Shown here one piece after another: positions 56,698 through 64,000 of a DNA stretch of 64,000 bases. Under the pieces are notes generated by a model. The model did no database searches. It saw only the letters and a program-made list of their open reading frames with translations, and was not told the DNA's origin. The stretch is taken from contig CANKWX010000013.1 in assembly GCA_947487165.1 (NCBI GenBank), positions 1 through 64,000 of the forward strand, given 5' to 3'. The DNA is from Burkholderiales bacterium. GTDB taxonomy: Bacteria; Pseudomonadota; Gammaproteobacteria; Burkholderiales; Burkholderiaceae_E. The position numbers and the translations under genes were made by a program. The stretch's first letter is position 1. Each line of letters starts with the position of its first letter.

Positions 56698-58182
56698 TCA
56701 AAGCCGTGCAAAACCGTGGTCACCCAGACTGACCGATACCTGCTTGATATCGGTGTAGCTCTCGAGAATGCCTTCGAGAGAAAACTCGCGGCCTGCACCA
56801 CTTTGCTTCATGCCGCCGTAGGAGTGTCCGATCGCCTGGCCACCGCCCTGATTGACCAGCACCCATCCCACCTCCAGCGCATGCGCAAGCCGCATGGCCG
56901 GCGCGCCTGCCCGTGACCAGACGAAGGCTGCCAGACCGTACTGTGAGGCATTGGCCCGCTCGATCACCTCTGCCTCGGTTTTCCAGGTGCTGACCGACAG
57001 CACCGGACCGAATACCTCCTCGCGCGTCATCCGGACGTCGTCGGGCAGATTGAAAAATACCGTGGGCTCAAAGAAATAGCCTTCGGATAAGGGCCCGCTA
57101 GTGGGCGGCAAGCCGCCCATCACCAAGGCGTCCGGCTTGCGATCAATCGCTTCGCGCACGTAGTCGCAGACACGCCCGAACTGCCGCGCATTGACCAGCG
57201 ACCCGGCATCGCTTGTTTCATCGACCGGATTGCCCACCACCATTTTTCGCAGCTTCCCGGTCAGGGTGTCGAGAAACGCGTCGGCGATCGATTCGTGCAC
57301 GAAAAGTCGCGAGCCCGCGGTGCAGGACTGGCCTTGACGCGAAAATCGCATTGCGGTGATGACGCCGTCGGCAACGAATCCATGATCGACATCAGGAAAA
57401 ACCACCTGAGCGCTTTTTCCGCCCAGCTCGAGGGTAACCGCGGCAATGCGTTGACTGGCTGCAGCCAGAATCGATCGGCCGACTGCGGTTGAGCCGGTGA
57501 AGGAAATTTTCGGCACATCGGGATGCTCGACCAGTGCTGCCCCGCATTCTGTGCCGTAGCCGGTCAGCACATTGAGCACGCCCGCTGGCAGATGCTCGTT
57601 GCAGATCCGGCTCAGATGCAAGACCGCCAGCGGCGCCTCCTCGGAGACCTTCAAGACGAGCGTGTTGCCGGTCATCAAGGCCGGCGCAATTTTGAGTGCC
57701 GACAGAATCAGAGGCGCATTCCAGGGGACGATCGCACCCACGACGCCATAAGGTTCCCGCCGCGTGTAGTCGAGGGTGTCCGGATTCAGGGATGCGGTCT
57801 TGCCCTTCAGTTCGCGGGCCAGTCCGGCGACATACCGGAAAATTTCAACCGCGCTCGCGGCCTCTGCGCGACTCTGGGTCCGCAGCGCATTGCCGTTTTC
57901 GGTGCTGATGGCCCGAGCCATCGGCTCGACCTCTTTTTCAAGTGCATCGGCAATCCGATGCAGCAGCCTGCCTCGCTCGCCTGCCGGCATGCGCGACCAG
58001 GTTCTGAAGGCCGTCCTGGCGGCCGCCACTGCAATCGACACGTCGGCGCTGCGCGCGCGCGGCACTCTCGCGAAGGGCGTCTTGACGGCGGGGTTCTCAA
58101 CTGCAATCCATTCCTGCTCGACACTGTCGACCAGCTTGCCGTCGATGATCATCTGAAAGGTACTCAGCACGGGCTCAGTCAT
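56698..58182 (-). CDS. Aldehyde dehydrogenase
   Basis: A 494-residue NAD(P)-dependent aldehyde dehydrogenase. The catalytic cysteine is C287 in RQGQSCTAGSRLFV, the general base E252 in TLELGGKSA and the oxyanion Asn155 in VPWNAPL. The substrate class is not readable. A GGAAG Shine-Dalgarno precedes the ATG. It begins 42 bases after the small peptide gene of the caspase cluster, so readthrough from that operon is possible. Confidence 0.94.
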   Translation of the reverse strand: MTEPVLSTFQMIIDGKLVDSVEQEWIAVENPAVKTPFARVPRARSADVSIAVAAARTAFRTWSRMPAGERGRLLHRIADALEKEVEPMARAISTENGNALRTQSRAEAASAVEIFRYVAGLARELKGKTASLNPDTLDYTRREPYGVVGAIVPWNAPLILSALKIAPALMTGNTLVLKVSEEAPLAVLHLSRICNEHLPAGVLNVLTGYGTECGAALVEHPDVPKISFTGSTAVGRSILAAASQRIAAVTLELGGKSAQVVFPDVDHGFVADGVITAMRFSRQGQSCTAGSRLFVHESIADAFLDTLTGKLRKMVVGNPVDETSDAGSLVNARQFGRVCDYVREAIDRKPDALVMGGLPPTSGPLSEGYFFEPTVFFNLPDDVRMTREEVFGPVLSVSTWKTEAEVIERANASQYGLAAFVWSRAGAPAMRLAHALEVGWVLVNQGGGQAIGHSYGGMKQSGAGREFSLEGILESYTDIKQVSVSLGDHGFARL

Positions 58183-58224
58183 CTCTATTCTTCCAAGGCA
58201 AGGTCAATTCATCGGATGGATGAT

Positions 58225-58356
58225 TCACTGCGACAGTTCGTCGACGGATGCGTTGGCCATGGGTGCTTCGACCACGGGTGCTTTGACTGCCTGGGAAACC
58301 TGGGCCAGCGCGAGCAGTGGGGTGACAAGCACAAGCATTGCGATCAGAGATTTCAT
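58225..58356 (-). CDS. 43-residue secreted peptide coupled to a caspase gene
   Basis: A small gene with ATG overlapping the stop of the caspase gene (ATGA) and a strong GGAGGAAG upstream. The product MKSLIAMLVLVTPLLALAQV... is a clear Sec signal peptide (cut near residue 19-24) followed by a short tail rich in Val, Ala and acidic residues (KAPVVEAPMANASVDELSQ). I do not know a family. Coupling to the protease suggests it is a pro-peptide, inhibitor, substrate or signal; that is inference. Confidence 0.55.
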   Translation of the reverse strand: MKSLIAMLVLVTPLLALAQVSQAVKAPVVEAPMANASVDELSQ

Positions 58357-59894
58357 CGGACTTCCTCCACCTCAATCAGAGCAGCGCCCATCGCTGCGTT
58401 ACGGCCCTTGACACCCTTACCCAGAAAAAAATCCATCAGCCGCTGTCTCGAGCTGATATCAGCGACCGAAAATGCAAACGGCCCGCCTGCGCTGTTGTCA
58501 TCGTTGTGAAAAATTTTCGGATCGCGAGGCGACTGACTGATCACAAAAAGAATCCGGTCGGTGCCTTCAGGGCCGGCGGCGGAAACCTGCCAGCCGGCAC
58601 GCGGCATTGAATAGGTCTGATTGGCTTTGACTCGGTTGTCCGCATCGAGCTTGTTCGGAAACAGCAGATAGAAACTTTTCTCATCGCTACCCAACAGAAC
58701 CGCATAAAGGTAGCCGTCACTGGAGGGCTTTACCGTGAATGCAAAGCGGTCACGCCCGATGGTGAGCTGCTTCGGCGCTGAAACATCGATCTGAATCCGC
58801 GGGTCGCGCTGATTGAAGATGTCCTCGAGGGTTCCTCTGGAGCCGATCGGCACGGGCGGCGACAGCTCCTGGACCGCTGTGATCACTGGCTGGGGTTGGA
58901 CGGCCTCAGCCCGTTGGGGCTGCGTGACGACGGGAGCTGTTGGCTGGGGCTGCGAGGCGAGTGGCTGGGTGGGAGAAGCAGGTGAGACGACGAGATTGCG
59001 ATTGCCTTTGATCTGCATGGTCGACGGCGCCATTCCCAATTGCCGGTAGGGTTCCATCAGCCTGTTCATACGAAGCTGCGCGCAGATCCGCACCTCCTCA
59101 AGCGATACAGCGCCGCTGCTGTTCAGATCCCGAGCCTCGCCAAGCAGACACTGGGTCAGGGCGTTGGTGGCGACTCCGCCGTAGACCTCGCTGTCCCAGC
59201 TGACTTCGTTTTCAGCGGCTGCAGCGATCTGAACAAAGTTTTCCTGTTGCACGCCGAGTCTGGAAAGTTCGCTCAGGAGGCTTCGAGTGCGAGGCTGATT
59301 GATGCCGACATCGCACTGGCCACCCGACTGATCATTGAACTTCGCCTGCGGCCGGCTCGACTCCAGCAGACCTCGGGCATTGCCCTTGATGACACCGCCG
59401 GAAAAGCAGGCATCCATCACCGTGAGTACTTTGTCCGCGACCTTGCTGATCGGCTGGAGATGGACCGCCAACTCCGCCTCGGTCATCACATCCGCTTGCG
59501 TGAACACCCCATCGGTGTAGGTTTGCAAGCCTTCGACGCAGCCGCTCGGCCCTGCGTATCGCGATCCGTGTCCAGTCCAGTAAATGAAGACACGATCGCC
59601 AGGCTTGACGTTATCCCGCAGTCTTGCCAATTCCCGAAGAATGCGAGGCTTTGTCGCGGCGCTGTCGCGCAACTCTGTGATCGAAGCAGGGTCTACGCCC
59701 ATTGCAAGCGCCATCTTTCGCGCGTTCTCGACATCGCGCGGGGCGCCTTTCAAGGGCGGTGTGTTGGCCGCTTCCGAGTAGTTGCCGATGCCGACGATCA
59801 GTGCGTATCGGCCCTCTGCCGCATGGGCGGTGATGCCTGACCCGCTCAGAAGCACCGCAAGGATCAATCTGACAAGAGCAAGAGATCGCTTCAT
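58353..59894 (-). CDS. Exported caspase-family (metacaspase-like) protein with DUF4384 domain
   Basis: A 513-residue exported clan-CD protease. The signal MKRSLALVRLILAVLLSG is followed directly by the caspase fold (about 28-300): YALIVGIGNYSEA, catalytic H109 in FIYWTGHGSRY and C163 in VMDACFSGG. A Pro/Gln-rich linker (about 305-345) leads to a C-terminal domain (about 370-475; DRFAFTVKPSSDGYLYAVLL, FPNK) that I assign to DUF4384. Both catalytic residues are kept, so activity in the periplasm or outside is expected. The ATG at 59894 precedes the signal; the longer frame is unlikely. Start lies 70 bases after the zinc-ribbon gene. Confidence 0.88.
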   Translation of the reverse strand: MKRSLALVRLILAVLLSGSGITAHAAEGRYALIVGIGNYSEAANTPPLKGAPRDVENARKMALAMGVDPASITELRDSAATKPRILRELARLRDNVKPGDRVFIYWTGHGSRYAGPSGCVEGLQTYTDGVFTQADVMTEAELAVHLQPISKVADKVLTVMDACFSGGVIKGNARGLLESSRPQAKFNDQSGGQCDVGINQPRTRSLLSELSRLGVQQENFVQIAAAAENEVSWDSEVYGGVATNALTQCLLGEARDLNSSGAVSLEEVRICAQLRMNRLMEPYRQLGMAPSTMQIKGNRNLVVSPASPTQPLASQPQPTAPVVTQPQRAEAVQPQPVITAVQELSPPVPIGSRGTLEDIFNQRDPRIQIDVSAPKQLTIGRDRFAFTVKPSSDGYLYAVLLGSDEKSFYLLFPNKLDADNRVKANQTYSMPRAGWQVSAAGPEGTDRILFVISQSPRDPKIFHNDDNSAGGPFAFSVADISSRQRLMDFFLGKGVKGRNAAMGAALIEVEEVR

Positions 59895-59964
59895 CGCTGT
59901 GAGCTCACATCCGGAGTCCAGGGTTGGGGACGCGGTGTCGCGCCACTTTGAATTCGGGGGCATC

Positions 59965-60780
59965 CTAAGCACCCAGCACTCCCTTGAGCCCGGTGTAGAT
60001 CGATGCAGCCGTGGCACCGAGTGCCGCGGTGGTGGCGCCGAACTCGGACAGGGCTCTCACTCGCTCGTGAAGTGCCTCAAGTGAGAGTTGGCCGCTGCGA
60101 CCAAGACTGGCGATTCGAAACACCCAAGCTTTCGAATCGATATTGCCAGATCGACGCTGCCGGCCAGACCGAAGTTCGCCCAGAACCATTCCTGCGAGGA
60201 AGCTGAATGCAATACTCGCCGAGTACTCCAGAACCTCGCGCCACTCGATTGCTGACTGAGGCCAGATCGGTGTGTGATCGACCGCGCTGGTGGACGCGCT
60301 CATGCCGATGACCGAGGTGACCGCAAGCACCAAGGCCGCAGCAAACCATGGGACGAAATGATTGTCACCGCGACGGAAAAGCCGAAATCCGAAAGGCAGA
60401 GGCAGCAGGATCGAAACGATGCGCAGGTAGATCAGCGGTGCGTCGTAGACGATCGTGATCAGCGCATGAGCGAGCAGCAGCGCTGCGAGTGGCACAACCA
60501 GATAGAAAAGGATGTCACTGGCCCAGAACGATTGCTTGGAAGCCTTGGCTTCGATGACATCAATGGCCGGATGTGACTCGATATTGGGTCGGTTCGCCAG
60601 TGTCAGTTCGAGTTCGGTGATCCTGGCTTCAAGCGCTGACGTGTCGGGTCCCGCAACAAGACGGGCCTCGAGCTCTGAAATTTTTCCCAGTAGCGGCTTG
60701 AAGAGATAGAGGTCTCTTTTGCACACTCTGCAGACGAGCGCTTCGTCTGGAAGCTCAGAGACGCAGTAAGGACACTTCAT
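59965..60780 (-). CDS. Zinc-ribbon, coiled-coil, multi-helix membrane protein
   Basis: A 271-residue protein of unknown function. Residues 3-20 form a zinc ribbon (MKCPYCVSEL...CRVCKRDL; Cys 3, 6, 17, 20), residues about 32-62 a coiled coil, and about 89-202 hold four hydrophobic helices. The C-terminal part (about 215-271) is helical with Gly/Ala-rich end. I see no enzyme motif. It lies between the exported caspase and the small exported protein, three bases after the latter, so it could be the membrane-bound sensor or regulator of the cluster. Confidence 0.75.
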   Translation of the reverse strand: MKCPYCVSELPDEALVCRVCKRDLYLFKPLLGKISELEARLVAGPDTSALEARITELELTLANRPNIESHPAIDVIEAKASKQSFWASDILFYLVVPLAALLLAHALITIVYDAPLIYLRIVSILLPLPFGFRLFRRGDNHFVPWFAAALVLAVTSVIGMSASTSAVDHTPIWPQSAIEWREVLEYSASIAFSFLAGMVLGELRSGRQRRSGNIDSKAWVFRIASLGRSGQLSLEALHERVRALSEFGATTAALGATAASIYTGLKGVLGA

Positions 60781-60783
60781 CGG

Positions 60784-61227
60784 CTATTTGCCGACGATGA
60801 GCGTCACGACTGAATTCGTTTCTCGCCCATCAACGTCTTTCACCGACACCTTCAGCAGATGCTTGCCTTCGGGCGCTTCGGCGTTCGAAAAATTGATTCC
60901 GGCCGCCGAAATGGCGCCTTTCAGACGCGGTGTCAAATCAATCGGTGTCGCCTTGAGATAAGCCACCCTCACCGACCCCGGGTCGATTTGAACGCCTCCG
61001 CGCGATTCGAAATCGAGCTTCAGAACGAAGGGAGATTTCAGCGAAGCGCCGTCGGCGGGAGAAGTGACTTTGATGCCCGGGCCCCGACCGATACCTCTGG
61101 TTCCTGGGCCAGCATGGGCATCTGGAAGCGCCGCTTCTTCGGTCATGATCAGCGGTGCCGCAAAGGCACTTGCAGCTTGAAACAGGTATCCCGCGAAAGC
61201 GAGCAACACAGACACAAACAATCTCAT
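60784..61227 (-). CDS. Small exported protein with Ig-like features
   Basis: A 147-residue protein with signal peptide MRLFVSVLLAFAGYLFQAAS (cut near AFA-AP). The mature part contains IKVTSPADGASLKSPFVLKLDFESRGG and HLLKVSVKDVDGRETNSVVTLIV, a pattern of beta-strands reminiscent of Ig-like or fibronectin-like domains in secreted proteins. No enzymatic motif is visible. It follows the first caspase gene by nine bases and is certainly cotranscribed with it. Confidence 0.72.
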   Translation of the reverse strand: MRLFVSVLLAFAGYLFQAASAFAAPLIMTEEAALPDAHAGPGTRGIGRGPGIKVTSPADGASLKSPFVLKLDFESRGGVQIDPGSVRVAYLKATPIDLTPRLKGAISAAGINFSNAEAPEGKHLLKVSVKDVDGRETNSVVTLIVGK

Positions 61228-61236
61228 AGTGAACGC

Positions 61237-62730
61237 CTACCTCTTGAAATAAAAGTCGCCGACGACCTGATCGTAGATTGCCGGGACCTGGTCATGACCG
61301 ACCGACTTGGCGGCGTCGACAACCTTCTTTCTGACTTCGCGAATCACGTTGTCGACTCTGACTCCGGGGGCCCGAATTTCACTGAGAAAAACGCGTGTGA
61401 ACAAACCATTCGGATCTCTGTCGCCAGGGCCGAGCTTATCCAGCGCCTGCTGACCTGATCCCGCGGAGAAGACCACCATCTGTCCGGTGGCGGCGGTTGT
61501 CGGCGCGAGCCCTCTGCCGCCAATGGCGCGACCGCTCTTGGGAAATGGGTTGTCCCGGCAGGCATCGATGACAGCGAGCGCCAATTTGACGCGTTTTTCA
61601 TTGAAGCTGTCGAGGATGCGTTGCAATTCGATCGCTTCGTCTTTGACCTGTTCCTCACTGTCACCCTTGATGTCGATGGGCAGCAGGTAATTAGCCGATC
61701 CAAGTTGGACCCCATGGCCAGCGTAGAAAAACAGCACTTCATCACCGCCTTCGACTTCATTGCGAAATTGTCGCAATGCCGACTTCATCTCTTTTTCCGT
61801 CAGGTCCTGACGAACCGTGACCTTGTAGCCCAGTTCGATGAGCACTTTGCCCAAGGCATTCGCGTCGGCTCGGGCGTTGAACAGTTTCGAGACTGAGGTG
61901 TAGTTGTCGTTTCCGATCACGAGCGCTTTGCGGTGCGCAAAGATCTGAGCCGGTGCGGCTGTGGCAGGGGGCCCGGGAGTGGGCGGCAGGGGCGCAGCGG
62001 CCTTGGTGATCTGATTGCCAGCAGGCGATGCAGTGGCGACAGTGCTCGGATTGGCAGGTGACGATGACGGCGCTGTCGAGGGCACCGGGGGCACAACGGA
62101 AGGTAATGGTGTACCCGATGGGCCAGCGGTTGACGGCCTGATCGCTGGTGCATTGCCGGCAGAGGTGGTGGAGGTCTCGCGAGGGGTTGCGGCAAGCTGA
62201 TCGGGGCGTGCTTGAGGTTTCGCGCGAGCTTCAAGGATGTCGTTGATACGCCTTTGAAGGGTGATTGCGGTGAGCGGCGAAACGCCATCCCGAACGACGA
62301 GCTCGCATTGGCACTGCGGGCCGGGGGTACGGCCAAGCTTGGTGACTCTCGAATCGAGTTCCTTCTGACACTCCGCAAAAATCCGCTGTTCGGCGGCTTC
62401 TCGACCGGCATCCATCGGGGCTGAGATCCAGGTCAGGGTCGGGCAGGATTTGACGTCAGACACGAGCCAGACAAATGTTCTCGGCGCCCCGTTCATTTCG
62501 GCTGCACGAATAATTCGGTCGCGGTTGTCAGCCGAATAATTCAACCTGGTCATCAACGACTTGAGGCAGCCGGTCTTGCCATCTGCGAATCTGAAAGTCA
62601 GGTTGCCTTCAAAAACGCCACATTCGTTCTCAACCCCTGTACCGGGGGGAGCGGACTGTGCCGATACGCTGATTGGAAATGCACAAATGAAAAGTACCAG
62701 GTACAAAACCAGCATCAATTTCTTGTTCAT
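61237..62730 (-). CDS. Exported caspase-family protease with cysteine-rich N-terminal domain
   Basis: A 497-residue exported protein. After the signal (MNKKLMLVLYLVLFICAFPI, cut near residue 24), residues about 35-165 contain six cysteines (37, 55, 96, 121, 140, 142), probably disulfides. A Pro/Ser/Thr-rich linker (about 170-260) leads to the caspase domain (about 265-497): KALVIGNDNYTSV, catalytic H339 in LFFYAGHGVQL and C391 in AVIDACRDNPF. The caspase domain ends the protein, the reverse order of the second caspase. First gene of the cluster; an ATG at 62730 fits the signal. Confidence 0.9.
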   Translation of the reverse strand: MNKKLMLVLYLVLFICAFPISVSAQSAPPGTGVENECGVFEGNLTFRFADGKTGCLKSLMTRLNYSADNRDRIIRAAEMNGAPRTFVWLVSDVKSCPTLTWISAPMDAGREAAEQRIFAECQKELDSRVTKLGRTPGPQCQCELVVRDGVSPLTAITLQRRINDILEARAKPQARPDQLAATPRETSTTSAGNAPAIRPSTAGPSGTPLPSVVPPVPSTAPSSSPANPSTVATASPAGNQITKAAAPLPPTPGPPATAAPAQIFAHRKALVIGNDNYTSVSKLFNARADANALGKVLIELGYKVTVRQDLTEKEMKSALRQFRNEVEGGDEVLFFYAGHGVQLGSANYLLPIDIKGDSEEQVKDEAIELQRILDSFNEKRVKLALAVIDACRDNPFPKSGRAIGGRGLAPTTAATGQMVVFSAGSGQQALDKLGPGDRDPNGLFTRVFLSEIRAPGVRVDNVIREVRKKVVDAAKSVGHDQVPAIYDQVVGDFYFKR

Positions 62731-62889
62731 CGACTGTGCGTCTCTCGTGGCATCGTATCTAGCTGACGATACCGCCGGCAACTACCCAGACGCGAGTCAG
62801 TCCGTCGGTGTCTGGCTGCCAGTCATCGAATTTTCGGCGTGCTTTTCAGTGTTTTGCTTCAGGCGACCTGGTCCGGTACCAGCGCTGCA

Positions 62890-63159
62890 TCAGTCGCCGC
62901 CAAAAAGATCACTTAATTTTTTGGCTGTGCCGGCATCGCCAGAGTGTGCGACAGGAGTGCCTTTCGGATATTCGTCCGCAATCCGGTCCTCCCAGTAGGT
63001 CGCCGGATTGGGTGAACTGCAAAGTCGCCTGTAGACCTCTTCCGGCACATTCTTGTAGGCCGTGACGGTCTTGTTGTCCCAATGCAGTTCGAGTTGGCGC
63101 GCGGCGCTGTCGTAGTCGGCCTTCCTGATTCGACCGCTGTTGAATGTCATGGTGGGCAT
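62890..63159 (-). CDS. KTSC-domain protein
   Basis: An 89-residue small protein. RIRKADYDSAARQLELHWDNKTVTAYKNVPEEVYRRLCSSPNP contains the KTSC-type pattern (Y-x-x-x-x-x-L-x-x-x-F, Y-x-x-V-P, S-P). These short domains occur alone or with nucleic-acid enzymes; the function is unclear. I start at MPTMTFNSG rather than a longer frame running back toward the nitroreductase. It lies 159 bases upstream of the caspase cluster on the same strand. Confidence 0.72.
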   Translation of the reverse strand: MPTMTFNSGRIRKADYDSAARQLELHWDNKTVTAYKNVPEEVYRRLCSSPNPATYWEDRIADEYPKGTPVAHSGDAGTAKKLSDLFGGD

Positions 63160-63317
63160 GGGTGTCTCTCTGGCGATGGTCAAGTCTGCGGGGCTGTCGT
63201 GAGAATAAGCGCGCCGCGATAGTATTGGGGCTTGCGGTCGGATAAGCACTCGACAAGCCGTTTCGCTCAGCAGCGGCGCCTCAGACAACGACCCATCCAT
63301 CCACGTCGGAGACAGCA

Positions 63318-63995
63318 ATGCAATTTGATGAAGTTGTTCGGGGGCGCCGCAGCATCCGGGGATATCTCACGAAGCCCGTGTCCCGATCGCTGATTCGGGA
63401 AGTCCTCGAAGTGGCGATGCGCGCGCCGACCTCGCTCAATACTCAGCCCTGGAATTTCTATGTTGTCACCGGCGAAGTGCTCGACCGTATTCGCAAGGGC
63501 AATGTCGAGCGCAACCTTGCCGGTGTTCCTGATTCGCGCGAATTCCGTATGGGCCCGGGCTATGACGGCGTCCACCGCGAACGGCAGATCGGTATTGCCA
63601 AACAACTGTTCGCTGCGATGGGTATCGAGCGCGACAACAAGGAAAAGCGTCAGGACTGGGTGCTGCGCGGTTTTCGCCAGTTTGATGCGCCGGTCTCGAT
63701 CGTCGTGACCTACGATCGTTCGATACATGGCAGTGACATTGCGCCCTTCGACTGTGGCGGCGTGGTCAACGCCCTGGTCAATGCTGCTTGGTCGCGTGGA
63801 CTCGGTTGCGTCATCAACAGCCAGGGCATCATGCAGTCGCCGGTGGTGCGTGCCGAAGCCGGCATTCCTGATGATCAGGTCATTCAGACCTGCGTGGCGA
63901 TGGGTTGGCCGGATGACAGCTTTCCGGCCAACGCGGTGGTGTCACAGCGAAAATCAGTCGACGAAGCGGCGGTATTTGTCGGCTTCAGCGACTGA
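63318..63995 (+). CDS. Nitroreductase family protein
   Basis: A 225-residue FMN-dependent oxidoreductase. VVRGRRSIRGYLTKPV and MRAPTSLNTQPWNFYVVTG are the FMN-phosphate motifs, INSQGIMQSPVVRAEAGIP and VAMGWPDD the C-terminal signature. The substrate is not evident. It is divergent from the KTSC gene; the stop lies five bases before the window end. Confidence 0.9.
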   Translation: MQFDEVVRGRRSIRGYLTKPVSRSLIREVLEVAMRAPTSLNTQPWNFYVVTGEVLDRIRKGNVERNLAGVPDSREFRMGPGYDGVHRERQIGIAKQLFAAMGIERDNKEKRQDWVLRGFRQFDAPVSIVVTYDRSIHGSDIAPFDCGGVVNALVNAAWSRGLGCVINSQGIMQSPVVRAEAGIPDDQVIQTCVAMGWPDDSFPANAVVSQRKSVDEAAVFVGFSD

Positions 63996-64000
63996 GCGAA

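Overview
ORGANISM. The window is GC-rich and densely coded, with many 1-30 base gene overlaps and frequent TTG/GTG starts. The order eno-ftsB and the block cysS / AlkA-type glycosylase / accA / tilS / lysC / tRNA-Ser are typical of Betaproteobacteria, order Burkholderiales. I infer a Burkholderiales bacterium; the genus cannot be settled by reading alone. LAYOUT. 1-14300 is mostly housekeeping: 5'-truncated eno, ftsB, hslO with a gamma-carbonic anhydrase, a DUF455 protein, a hydrolase / PHP nuclease / YciO / trpS run, a large GGDEF-EAL protein, a methyltransferase, dapA-bamC and a YycJ-like metallo-hydrolase. 14300-25150 holds an Ala-rich lipoprotein, a RoxA-type ribosomal oxygenase, slyD, mutS coupled to an exported phosphoesterase, and a FIST-domain sensor overlapping a PAS-rich hybrid histidine kinase. 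25400-38143 is conserved core: GNAT, suhB, a sodium/solute symporter, trmJ-like, cysE, lpxH, ppiA, TPR protein, cysS, glycosylase, accA, tilS, lysC and tRNA-Ser(GCU). 38144-40470 is a compact insertion at the 3' end of tRNA-Ser. It is bounded by a 20-bp exact repeat of the tRNA end, has left the tRNA terminator stranded 2.3 kb downstream, and carries an MbnH-like di-haem enzyme, a copper-uptake-associated protein and an IS3-type transposase remnant. 40882-44253 is a large autotransporter whose passenger starts with six propeller-like repeats followed by three 192-bp tandem beta-helix repeats. 44337-58182 is metabolic and accessory: SMP-30, two 3-hydroxyisobutyrate-dehydrogenase-like genes, GST, TRIC channel, LON-domain protein, fhs, an ABC-2 exporter, argE, a CaiB CoA-transferase and an aldehyde dehydrogenase. 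58225-62730 is a tight five-gene minus-strand cluster of two exported caspase-fold proteases, an exported small protein, a zinc-ribbon membrane protein and a 43-residue secreted peptide; this is my best candidate for an undescribed system. The window ends with a KTSC-domain protein and a nitroreductase. HOW IT WORKS TOGETHER. lysC and dapA feed lysine/diaminopimelate synthesis; cysE and cysS serve cysteine; lpxH, bamC and ftsB serve the envelope; accA, tilS, trpS, YciO and trmJ-like serve lipid and tRNA metabolism. Signalling genes (GGDEF-EAL, FIST plus hybrid kinase) suggest c-di-GMP or nitric-oxide-linked lifestyle control. All family assignments come from recognising motifs by eye; no searches were run.
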